From contig OZ007506.1 in the NCBI GenBank assembly GCA_963931865.1, forward strand, positions 14,244,972-14,308,971: 64,000 nt of DNA. The letters run 5' to 3'. Numbering within the stretch: position 1 is the stretch's first letter; each line of letters begins with the position of its first letter. The position numbers were made by a program, and so were the translations under genes. This DNA is from Axinella damicornis. Lineage: Eukaryota > Porifera > Demospongiae > Axinellida > Axinellidae. Under the pieces are notes generated by a model. It searched no databases and had not been told where the DNA came from. It worked only from the letters and a program-made list of their open reading frames with translations. Shown one piece after another: positions 12,575-25,200 of this stretch.

Positions 12575-13209
12575 CTACTGTTTTAGTGTGAGTTCCTCCA
12601 GGTGTGCTTCAAACTTGATGATAATCTTACGACGACTGAAACCATTGACAACACCCAGATCTTTCAGATCGTCTTCCTTAAGCTGTATCAGCAGACGTCC
12701 ATCCACGCCATTTTCACTGAAGAGCTCAGCGAGTTCTGCCAGTTTGATCCCTTTAAGGAACTCTGATATGTCATCGATAGTGAGTGTTCGAGCCTTCTCC
12801 TCAAGATGTGGTTTTTCAGCAGGGACTGCTACAAATGATAATAAGCCGGCATAAACATTAATGTCACATCTTGGCCACATACAGGTACAACAATTACGTC
12901 TTACGTGGATGAGATACGGAGTGTGTTGGCTCATCTTGTGCAGGTTGATTTTGCGGAAGACGTTTGTCAAGTTCATCATGGTCACTTTTGTCAGTAAACA
13001 CTAACTCATCTTCTTCTGTGATCTCTGGGTTGCCATGTGTACCTTTGGTAGGATTGTGAATGACTGACTCTTCATACTCAAGTGGAGTGGCAGCATCTCG
13101 GAGATGCTTCAGCCCATTTTCCTTCCAAATTTCTCGCACAAGTTCATCCCACTCGGTTTCTGAATTAGCCTCACCAGGTTTCATCTTGGAAACTTTCTGT
13201 TGTGTTAAC
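12575..13209 (-). CDS. Acidic linker and C-terminal SAM domain of the RNF213-like protein
   Basis: Exons: 12905-13209 and 12575-12828, ending in a stop at 12575-12577. The first encodes TEWDELVREIWKENGLKHL and then an acidic, disordered stretch (EITEEDELVFTDKSDHDE). The second encodes a SAM domain at about model residues 5290-5350: IDDISEFLKGIKLAELAELF, then NGVDGRLLIQL, DLKDLGVVNGFSRRKIIIKF. The pattern of a buried first helix, GxxLL, LxxLG and a basic last helix is the standard SAM_1 signature. SAM domains mediate homo- or hetero-oligomerisation. I know of no SAM domain in vertebrate RNF213, so this is a lineage-specific extension or a fusion. Confidence in the SAM call is high; its partner is unknown. 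Confidence 0.88.
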
Positions 13210-16200
13210 CTGTACGTATGTAGAAAGCATAATTTGGGGGCTGAAAGCCTAAGTATTGGCTGTTGCAAATAGCAATAGCTAATATTCACTATACCTTCTA
13301 AGCTCAACTCGGAGGTCCACATAGTGTTGACAAAGAACAGTATTTGGAATCAGCTTCAGAAACGTTTCATCTTCATCATCAGCTAAATGTAGTTCTCTCA
13401 GGAATGTTGCGATGGGTTGCTGTTGCATGACAATGGATATTAGTGGTAACAGAAATTAACATTGCAGAGCCCATTAAACTACGTATGCTTATGGGTAATT
13501 TTCATTGTTAAAATATTTTTGCGAATGCCACTAAACACGAAAAATTATCACGTGAAATAAGTTACAAATACTGGGGAAAGCGGATAGATTACGGTAACGA
13601 ACACATGTAGCACAATTCATGGCTCCTAGCCGTTTCACTGCTTTCAACGATGGACTTCCAGCTTGACTCAAGATGGGAATACCTTCTCAAAGTATCGCTC
13701 AAGTGGATGGAGTGGTTCAAGATGCGGGAACAGCACATTGAACCCACGGTGCGAAGGAGCGGACTGGAATAGGCAAGTACTTACATACTTACATTTGTCA
13801 CAACCATGGAGGTGGGTCCGCAGCACCTCAAGGTTCCCAAAGAAGCTGGGTCGGCGTGTTAGTGAAAGGACGGCAAGTACAGCAGAGTCGTGAAAAAAAA
13901 TTGCTTCGATCACTGCAGTTCGCGAAAATTTTCAACATGAATAATTGTCACACGAAAGATTTTCAACACGAAAATTTCTCGACATACGGTATAGCTTGCC
14001 AGTCTTCTATATTGTAGCTTTAACATGATGTAGGAGCCCATTCATACACTCCCCCTCCACCCCCCCCCCCCCCCCCCCCCTCGCCAGTACCAACTGAATC
14101 ACGGCAAGCAGCTCCCTATCTAGTCCCAGTCAAGTGCTCTGAAACTCCAATGATCTGACAAACTGTAGTACCCGGTAGCTAACGCATATCCCGCCATACC
14201 TGTGCATGTTCTGCAATAGTTTTTTCCATGTGTGACTCAGCATGTATCAGCACATCGGTAAAAGTGTTTAGTCTGTCCTGTAGAGCTACAGCATTACCTA
14301 TAATGATTAGAGAGATAGCAAACCAAATAATAATGAGTCACAGAGAATTTAGGTTGAGTAGTTTCATTTAATTATCTCAGGTGTATATAGATGATTGGAA
14401 TTGCAACCTGCACAGTTGAATTTTAGACTGATTTGTTACAGTGTAGATTGTTCAAAATGATCATTTTGTGTTTGCCTACATACCCCCTGCAGATGTCCAT
14501 CCTTGATGACAAAATACCGTATACCGAGAAATTTTGGCGACCGTTTTAATTTGCCGATTTGGCGGAAGCCAACCGCCAAATTAAAAAATCGCCAATAATT
14601 AGTGGCTGGCCAGCTAGGTCGACTGTTGGTGCGCGCGGGAAGCAAGTTCACCTTTGAGATTGCAAGACTCAATGTACTACATGCTGACTGAGAGAGAGGT
14701 CTGCGGAGAAGCGCCTACTACTTCACAGACGGTGCACCGAATTAAAAGCGTAGACAGACTACAGACAGCTGAACATGCGGTCATGGCCGACTGTGTACCT
14801 CTGCGGCTAGTACCTGTCCTGGGTCGATCATCACTGCCACAGTGTACGCATCATGGGCATTGCTGACCTCCCGGATAGCTGTTCGCCGATCATGGGCCTC
14901 CAGATGCTGCTGAAAGCGTGATGGCCACAACACTGCTCTTCGTTTCTCGTCCCGATCTCGTGCAGTCAGTCACGGGCATAGTGACGTCATACTTTTCCGT
15001 CACGATTGCCAAATTTTAAAATTGCCAAATTTTATACTGAGCCATTTCAGGCCATTTCGCCAAATTTAATGGCCGCCAAAATTTCCTGGTATACGGTAAT
15101 GAAAACAACTATTATTGTGGTTTGAGTGCTTGTTACATTTCTACTCATGTGAAGACCAGACCAAGACCTTACCTGAAACATGCACAGAAAAATGCGTAAA
15201 AGGCACTGCCCACCTCACCTATTCTATGTTGTATGTTCAGCTATGTGTCAGTTTTGACCTTAACATGTGTACCTACATAGGACAAACTCGACAGAAACTT
15301 CATCTGAATCCAGTGAACAACCATCTATACATTTGTCTTCATTCGACTTCAATGGCGTCCCGACTCATGAGACCAACTTTTAGCCAAGCCAAGCTTCTAT
15401 ACTGTGTGGGTAGTGGGTACAGGCATGTGACTTGTGATTCAGTAACAAGTGACTTTGCAAGTATTATCAACACAGCACTATATCTCATCACGAAGCCACG
15501 AAGTAGCTGAACAAAGGACCTTGTCAAAACGTTCCATGTAATTACATTTCTTACTTGTCACAGTCATGGTTCATTGCCTATGTAGGGGACTCGAATCAGT
15601 TATAAGCTGTAACACACTCGCGCATGTACTACTACTGTTCCTAGTCCTTATAATGATCCTGAGTCTTCACAACCTGGTCAATCATAGTCACATACCTTCA
15701 AACCTTCCAGGAATTTCCTGCAATTTTTCCAAATCTCTACCATTCAAGTGTTTTTTCATGAGCAGGGGGAGGTGGTGGAAGTCATACAGTCCATCCTTGA
15801 TCCAATGAACAAACAGCTCCAAGGTCGAATAGAGGCACGGCAATTTCAGTGACAGCAAACAAGCAAGCTGTGTTTTGAACTTGGGCTGCTTAAGTCTGCA
15901 TAGGGAAAGTTGGACAGTCAGCACCCATATAACAGTTCAATAAGTGGTGTAGTTTGGACGCATTCTTTTTACCACTTCACGCTTCAAAGCAAAATGTACA
16001 AGAATTGAATGTTTCTGCACTAGCTGCTCTAAAGCTCTTTGCATGGCTAGAACACTGTTTCAATTTCATTATGCATGCATGTGTGCATAGGATATAAGAT
16101 CTCTGTCCCATGGGAAAAGCCAGTGCTTCGGTTAACCTTATGAAGTGTCAAGGCAAGGCTTCCATGAAGGCCGGCTAGCATCAGATAATAATGGTGTTGG

Positions 16201-19200
16201 TATGCCCAGGGAAACTATTTGTGACATATTGACCGAATTTGGAATGAAATGCGAATGCCAAGCATGGCTACAACGAACCTTTCAATGCCTATGGCCTTCA
16301 TAACTTCTAGTTCTGATTTATCATCCTCTCCCTCTTCTCTCTTTCCTTGGTTCCCAAATTCATTCAGTAAGAATGTTTGCAGAGTCATTTGCGGTAGCTC
16401 CATTTCTTGGTCCAGTTGATCCATGCTCTATGGTTAAGAGGGAAAGTTTCTCATAGTATATCCAGAACTTAGTGTACAACACAGTACATCATACCTTCAC
16501 AAGATGCTCTGTTGCGTTTCTCAGTCCTGAAGCCACCTCCGTCAACATGTGATAGTCAGCTGAGTGGAATTCACATTCCAGTTCTTTCCTGCTATTGTCT
16601 GGTAATGGTGGCTGAGTAAGCAAAGGTATATAGACAATGTGATTTAGTAGCCAACCACAAGACTCTCAAGATAATCACGATAATTAATTATGCGGGTATA
16701 ATTTTTGCAATCAAATGCCACACCTACAACTGCTAAACAATTAAGGTAAGTGATTATGTCAGGATGAATTAGCAAACCCTTTGTGACCGTACCTGACTGT
16801 ATGGCAATACATGTGTAAGCAAACGGGGTAAAATATGCGCAACATGGATGAGTGAACAGTCAGCAGCAGCAGCAGCAGCAACAAAAACACAAAAACCCTT
16901 TTATATGAGAGGGGATGGAATGGTCTGGACTCCAGGTAGGGAAGGATAACAGCTTTGTAAATATGGAGTAGGCTAGCTTGATCTGCTCAATAAGAGTCAT
17001 GTGCGTATCCCAGCAGCTGCTCTTGAACAAGGTGAAGGAATTGTTGTCTACGCCCATTTATGCTTAAAACAGCTAACCCACCTGGCTCCAAGTGGGTATC
17101 CAAGCCCAGACACGGCCATGCTGCTTTCACCCTTGGGTGAACATTCCCACCTCCCCTTTACCCATTCTTTGTGTTCACTCAGAACCTCCCAAAGATACTG
17201 ACACTGATGCTGAAAGTCTCATAACTAACTTGTTTTGCAATCATGCCACCTGCCATGTCCTCTGAATGATTCTGAGCTGATACCAATCATGCTGAGGCAC
17301 ATCACGTCTTTCCAAAAAAGCAATTATGTCACCATTAATAGCTCATCAGGATCAGTCTCGGAGCATCCAATCTAATTTATGGGAGGAATACCCCAAGACT
17401 CCCTACAGAGTTGCTTTGCATGACATCCTGCCCTCCCCACTGTAAACACATCTTCCTCCGCTTAAAGCCAATGTATTACCACGAGGCTGCTGTAGCAACC
17501 CAATTAGGAGCTTTCTCTATGGCAGAAAACAGAGCTAAATTAACTCATTGATTGTGAGGAAAGTTTTGCACATTGCTTTATGCCCCCGAGTTGAAAGCTC
17601 CAGTCAGTGAGTTCATATGCAGTTCATATCTGCTTACCTTGACGTTTTCTTTGAGATCTTTGTGAAGGGTTTGTAATTCAACTTCTGAAATACTCATAGC
17701 AATGGTGTCAGGAGGCTCAACTCTGAACATGAAGCACACACGGAGGTGTTCTGCTGGATCTTTGATTAGGGGCTTTCCCACCATGTAGACTTTGATGATG
17801 TCTTCCTGTAGCTTTTGCAGATCAAACATGCTATTTTGCTGAATCCTTTCGTGTGGTTCAAGGTATCGACTACGAAGCAGCTGCAGGTGTTCACTGATTT
17901 TCCCAGAACTGAAAGATAGACAAGACACAGTAGCATAAGCTAGTATGCACCCCTGACTAGAGTGTGTCCATGACTATTATGGTTTAAGGGGAGTTTTGAC
18001 ATATGCACTGCACATCATGAGAGATATGAGCAAGGTGTTGTTACCTAGTCACCATGCCAACAAAGGAAAGCTACAATGGTCTCTCATGATGGCAGTGATG
18101 GACGTGGACCTTCTGCTGGGCATTGAGCAGGCTTTGATGCTTCCATTAATAATATTGTAATCAAAAAGTAAAAGAGCCGTTCATTGATGTTCAAGAGTTG
18201 TTCAGTCAGTGAATCCTTTGAAATTGCTGTGGCCTTTGAAGAATTATTTCAAGGGTTGACAAGCAGTTTGAATTTATTCACTAAAAGTATACATAGAGCA
18301 AACTTCAACTGGAAATGCAGGCAGATTTCTTGTGCTAAATTGGATCTCACATAGCTGGAATAAAGACGGCTACTTGGCACCTTGCTCATACTAGTTGAAT
18401 TCCCATGCTTACTGTTATACTTCTGCACATAAACATGTGAGTTTGCTGCACATTGCTCTTGCTTTGTTAGAACAAAATTACATTGGAATTCACTAACCCT
18501 TCAGCCTTTGGTACAATGCAAACATCGCTGTTCACTTCCGTTGGGTAGACAGCATAGTCTTCCTGTTGGTCTGGAAAGCAAGTCCTGATGTGTGACTGCT
18601 CTGGTGTGGCTATGGCATTGAAGATATCCTGCAGGAACTCATTGTGAAAGGTGACCTATAAAAAAAGGATGTCAGCACAATGAATATACCATGCACCTCC
18701 ATACTTGTAAATACACAATACTTACGATGTCTTCTATCACAATAAACAACCAGTCATTGTCTCCTCCAGGTTCTTCGGATAGCAAGTGGAGCATCTTTGT
18801 ATCATCATTGATCTTGTAGATCTTTGCATTTCTGTTCACATTGGCACAAGCCCCAGCACCAATGCTTCCTCCAATCACCTCTACATACTTGTTGTAGCCA
18901 TCTGGATGAAGAAGGTAGCACATGTATGAGTAATCCTGGGAATACACACACACACATACTACAATGTTACACACCTTTAACTCTTTCATACAACTGGAGA
19001 AGGTCGATGTCTTCATACTTTTGGTCAGCTTTAGTGATCACCTCCTCAAGCCCATGCCCTTGTGCATACTTCTTATCCACCAGATATGCTAATTCTCTGT
19101 GAATCCACTGGTAGAATTCTATGAGGTCGGGCAACAGAGCTCCTCCAGCTTTCAGACGAGGGTACATCAGTGCAAATTTGGAGAGCACATAAAATTGGTT

Positions 19201-22200
19201 GCCTGTGACATAACTGACATTTGCTGATGCTAGCACAGACTGTGAGAACTCTTCCTCGGAAGGGAAATGAGGAAAATGGGTTCCCAGTACACTGCAGGGG
19301 AAAGAGTAGGATATTAAACAAAATAGCATACCAGCTACTGTTGAAAGTTATGCCATTCACCTCAGGTGTCTTAACAGAGTATTCTGCCATACTTGACAGT
19401 ACGAGGAGAACTGTAGAAATGGATGAATGACTTCCAATTGAATTTCAAAACTGTGGCACAACAAAATTATACGTATCTTCTTACCCTGCTATGAATTGCT
19501 GAATAACATTCAGTGAAGATGCTTTCATGCCACATTTTCTCATATGCACCCAGTTCCTCCATGGAATTAAACTTCCCTTCATGGAAGTTGTGAGGACTCT
19601 GCGCAGAAGAATGTATTTGAAACTAATCCCTAACACCTGCATGGTTTATTGCTAGATGCCTGATATCGAGAATCATACATGCATAACTCAGGTGTCTGTA
19701 CTAATCACAACTACCTCCATCATAGTTTGCATGCATCTCATGATGAAGAAAGATAGCTCCTCAGAGGACAGCTGGAGGTTGTTATTCATGTGCCACCACA
19801 CACTGCGCAGTTGTGAAACACAGTAGTGGCGGATATGTTGCCAGGATGAGATCACTGGACCACTGATTTTCTCTTGGGCATCGGGTTGAGTGATGAGGGC
19901 CATGCAAAAGGCTCCAAAGTTGGCCCAGAGGAGGAGGTAGAGGGACTGTAGACTGAGAGCACCCCTGGTAGCATGAAGGATGTAATCTGACCGACCATAT
20001 GTGCCATCAGATGCTAGCTCTACTCCACAGTCATAGAGACGCTCTTTCGTGATCTTTCCACTAAACTGCATATGTTTCAAGCGATAGCAGCCCTAACATA
20101 TCAATCATTAGAGTCACGAACAACACTCTTACCATAAAGCCAGTCATGTGTGTGTCGTTTAACTCATTTGCTGCAAACAAGTGGTACCACAAGTGGTTTG
20201 ATTGAGGAGGACATGCAAGCACTGCTGCCACCATGTTGGCCAAGGCATGGCGCAGTTGCATTTCCAAGTGATCTGGAGGTTGTACAGAAGACTCTGATAG
20301 GTCATGTGCGTGTGATTCAAGACTAGACGCAAACTTACCCTCTTTCGCATCAGCAGGTGGATTAAAGAGCTCAAAGATGGGATCTCTCTGCTTGCCAACA
20401 CCTTTCTGTTGCAGAGGCACTACCTGGAAACCCTTTGTAACGGTGAACCTTTGAGCATTTTCATCCAGAACAGGAGGAGCTTCTGGTCTTTTAATCATTT
20501 TCTTGGGGTAGATGAAGCTTTGCAGGAGACGGATCACTTGATCATCCAGGAGGCCTCTCAAATGTTCTCCAATTGTATCAGCCACAAATTTTGAATGACT
20601 CTGTTGTTCAAAAACAAGAATGAAACATAAGCTGTAAGCCATTTACGACAAAAAAAATGTTTTCTTTCACCTTTTTGTTGCAGAAGAATTTGTGGTAGGC
20701 ACAGAGCCATAGCAGCATTTGGAAAGCATTCCATTTCTTTATGAAGATATCATCTCGCAGTTTTATCTCACCATTGTTTGTGTAGCTACATGATCAAAAC
20801 TCACAAGATCAGAATAGGAAGCACTTTGATCTCAAATTTTTCCTGGATTACCTTTCTTTTGCAAGGTTGATCAGCCTGTCTATAGCCTGAGTAGACTGGT
20901 TAGCTATTTCCAGTAGAATCCCATGAATCTCTTTATAAAACTCTCCTAATTCGCTTGCACTCCTGTCAGGGTCAATGAATGGAAAGAGGTGAGCCACATC
21001 CTTTGGTTGGCTCTGCAGGGTGAAGAAAGGACACTCAGTATTATGCTGGATAGTAAATCAAGGCAGACTGGCCTTGAACCCTGTGTTTTGCATATAAAGT
21101 GGTACATGGTTCATTTCTTTAAGAGGTAAGCTGGATGCAAACTGTAGAACTATAGGACTAATATAAGTACAACGCAACTGGTTTATACGTCCAGAAACCA
21201 AAGGTATAATACATTCTCTCTTGATATACATATAGTGTCACATGATATGTACCTGCTTCCGAGTCTGTAGATGTAGAGGTTTCAGACAGTGGATGCTGCT
21301 CACCAAAGTGCTTTGGTCATCACGCAGCAGCTGGATCAGTTTACTAGTGCTTCTCAGTTGTCTTTGTAAATGCAGTGCAAACACAAGTCCATGACCACTA
21401 ACTTCAGTAGTGCTCCCACCCATGGTTTCATCATCCAAGATACTATTAACTCCAGTGACCAGATGAGTTGAAAATAACTATAAAGAGTGAAACCATGATT
21501 GCAGAACCATGTCAGGAAGTGTATCCACTCTCCAGTCAGAGAAATATGTTTCACCTACACAACATTTACAACTCACATCGTGAGTCTTCTCTGGATCATT
21601 TGGGTCAAAGAAAGGTATTAGCTGCTGGCAGAGAACTTGAACAATGGCTTGCTTCTCAATGAAGAGCAATATTCTTTTAGCATCTGGAGTTGTGTGACTG
21701 TTACATTGCTGCAGAATATGGTTACAATTTACCTTCATACATGACCAATTGCAAATTAATGAGCAAGATTCAAATTTCACAACAAGTTCTAACCTCATCA
21801 AGCTTTGAAGCAGATCGAATGAGGGAGGTTACACTACCAAGGGTATGTTCTTTTGTCAGTTGCTCAAGTACAGTCAGGAAGTATAAGTGAGCTAAGGGCT
21901 GCTGCATTAAGGCATTCTGAAATACAATAAGCAATGGTTTGTAAAAGATGCACTGGTAATAAAGTTACTATTACCTGACCTTGGATGCTTCAATGGAGCA
22001 GATATGCAGACTCTTTTCCGGAAGATAGAATGTAGGAATGTATGGTCCAGGTGAACCAGAGACTCCCTGTTGCATCAGCACCTCGACAGTCATTGTCTAG
22101 ATGTACAATAAAGTAAATTTTGATATTTCAGGGGGTATATAGAATTGCTACAGTGATGTTCAATCTACCTGTGGATTACTTAGTTGCTCTCCTGGTATAT

Positions 22201-25200
22201 CAACATTTCCAAGGATTCTGGAGAAATACAGCTTGAAAACATTTAGCGATGTGCAGTCGACAAAAAGACATGTATTATCTGAAGCTGCAACAGGTTCTTG
22301 TTTGTTAGCTATCTCTAGGAACCACCTCGCATCTTCAGTGTTGATTGCTGCACGTTGTGCTGAGAAGAAGAATGCAAACAGGCCATCAATGTAGGATCTC
22401 ACACACTGGTTCTTTTCTCCATGGACACTAGAAGAAGCTGTTGCTGCTGCTGACAACAGGTCCATGCCAATCTCAGCTATATGCCCCAGCCGTGGGCACA
22501 TGTCTTCACTCTGCATCAGGATAATAATATACAATATCATGACAGTAGTATATTATACTGTCATGATATTAGAATATTAGGTGATTACCAGTGATTTTTC
22601 CGAAGTGTATTCAGAATGCAGTGATAAAAACAGTTGATTGGCCATATCAGCAGCATAAGGTTCAGAGCAACACTGCATCAGCAGATACGTGGCGTGCATG
22701 ATGTTCAGCTGCGGTTCATTTCCCTGAGTGAGATCACCCAGAATGTCCTCTTCCATAGAAGGTATAGACATCTGCAGACAATATAATGCAATAAATGAAC
22801 ATGCCATAAACTATAGTTTAGGTTGAACAGTTTAACACATTAACATGCACAAAGAGTGAACGTACAATGCCCAAGTAGCTCTTGCAACACTGAGTCAGCA
22901 TGACTGTACTTCTGCGAGCAGCTTCACAAAATGCTCCAAACAGCATGTTAACAATGAAGGATAAGATATTAGGTAGTTGCTTTTGGCCTGTAACATGCTT
23001 AGGTGATATAACAGATTCCTGAAAGGCACTCGTTGCCATGGGATCAGGTTTGAGAGATGATTCCAGTTCTGATACAGGTCTTAGCACCCTCACCACTTTT
23101 GATATGTCAAGTTGGTGTACATGAAGACGAACATGGAGAGATACTACTTTAGAAAGTGTATCATTGCAGTCAAGAGCATCAATGCCTATGTACACCTGGA
23201 GGATTTGGCGTGTGAGGGGATTTCCCTCATTCAACAAATGGAGCTTGTGCTGTGTAAAATCATCAACATAATGATTCCAAAGAGTATCATCAGCTTTCAT
23301 GGCTTCAACTGCGACTTCAGCACAACTCTCACTTCCCTGGAACACAGAAATACAGAGGTCAGAAAAAAAATTATATGCCAACATTAATTTGAACGGACAT
23401 CAAGCGTAAAAAGTTTCAATTATAGATTACGAGAAATTGATTAAATCATGTGTCCAGTTGCAGCTGCATGGAATGGACACAGGTTCCATCTACATCTGTT
23501 GCTAGTCACAGTGTGGTTGAATACTGATCTATGGTGATTAGTACTGTATAGCCTTGTATTATATGTTACGACAGTTCTCATAGCATAAACATCATAAACG
23601 GTTCTATAAGCATTAAACAAGAGGAGCACAACGTGGAGAAGCATACCGTATTTCCATGATCAAATGCCGAGGCAATCGTCTATTTCATCACACAATTTAC
23701 TAAGGTAACTATTCGAGAGCAGCCACTACTTAAGGGTGGCATATATTTACCTTAGCGCACAATACTTCAGGATGATTGTGATGGTACACAGGGCTGAAGA
23801 AAACTTCAAGCTTCTCTGTAAGCTATACATATACATGGTACTTAACTTCCAATTTTTTCCTTGTTTTCCTCTTCCAGTGGCTTCACACATCACTTGCCCT
23901 CCGTGCCACAGGAAGGGCCCAACTTCCATAGACAGTGCTCGGGATACATGACCAACAAGCTGTTTTCTCCTCTCTTCATGCTCACAGCAAAAATGGTCAT
24001 GGTCACGGTCACGTTTCCGTCCTCAAGTGCTAGCCTAAGCTACTAAACGAGGGAGGCATTTACTATGCTCATCCCTTCTGGAGGTGTGGCTATCATTCGA
24101 GGGCAGCCACTAAACAAGGGTGGCATTTGATCTTGGAAATATGGTATGGAGCAGTTACCACGTACATCAAATTATTACTGGTGAAATTTAGTCAGGGATC
24201 TTTCTATATACTATTACCAAGAGCGCATGCTCCGGGCGGGCGATCTACTTATGCGCTCTTGACTATTACCCATTTTGTCAATTTCACCTTATGGAGTGGA
24301 TTTGCTCTATTCATCCCTGCTCGTTTTCTTACTTTTTGCTGTTCTGCTATCCCTAGCTATACATCTCCATACAATTTTGTACTATAGCTAGTGAAACTGA
24401 AAGTGAGACACTACATATGTAGCTCTGCATAAAAGCAGACAGTGGTATTCGAATTCGCCATATTCCTCCAACCAGGTAAACGACAGTGCTCAAGGCATGA
24501 AATATTTTGAATGCATCATGCTTACCTTTATACGTGCTTTCACCTCTTTACAATACATTTCTTCCATTAGTTGTTTACTCTTGTGCACATCAACGATGCT
24601 GCGGCGGAGTGAAGTTGTAGCCATGGCAATAACTGCTTCTGTGTCCTCTTGCAATTGGTCAGTGTTACCTCGTAGCAGGGTCGGCCAAGTTTCTTGGTTT
24701 ACGTTTTCTATACTTTCATCAATGCACTTGTCCACTGCCTCACACACATACTTGAAAAATGGAAACTTTGGATGGTAGCTGGATTCCTTTGGTGAACTTG
24801 GAAAGCCAGTAGCACTTTTTATAACTTGCAGTAGTTTTAAATTTGGAACTGGTACAGTCTGAAGTAGACTCAAGAAGAGTTCTAGGGTAGGTTGCGTACA
24901 CTGTTCATCCAAGAGGATGTCAAGATTGCGGTCTGCATTAAGTTTGGCAAACATGTACACCAGAAAATCAAAGAACAAAGATCGGAAAGTGGTTTGGATT
25001 TCATCAGTGATATTGAGTGTGGATTTCCGGCTATAGGTGAAACTGGAGACCTTCTGGAGTAGATCCACCATTGTTTGAGGTTTCCAATATTCAGCAAATC
25101 GTTGAGAAAGGACAGTACCAATACGTTTCTTGAGAAGCAAATCACTAATAATGTTTGTCCTTTGTGAGGCATTTGTTGATCCACAGAAGGACTTACGTTT

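Noticed and set aside
12414..12854. 146-codon plus-strand frame
   Set aside because: Antisense shadow of the intact SAM exon.
19411..19450. Upstream acceptor extending exon 19361-19410 to 19450
   Set aside because: It would place a TGA directly in frame after the preceding exon; the acceptor before TTCTCC keeps the frame.
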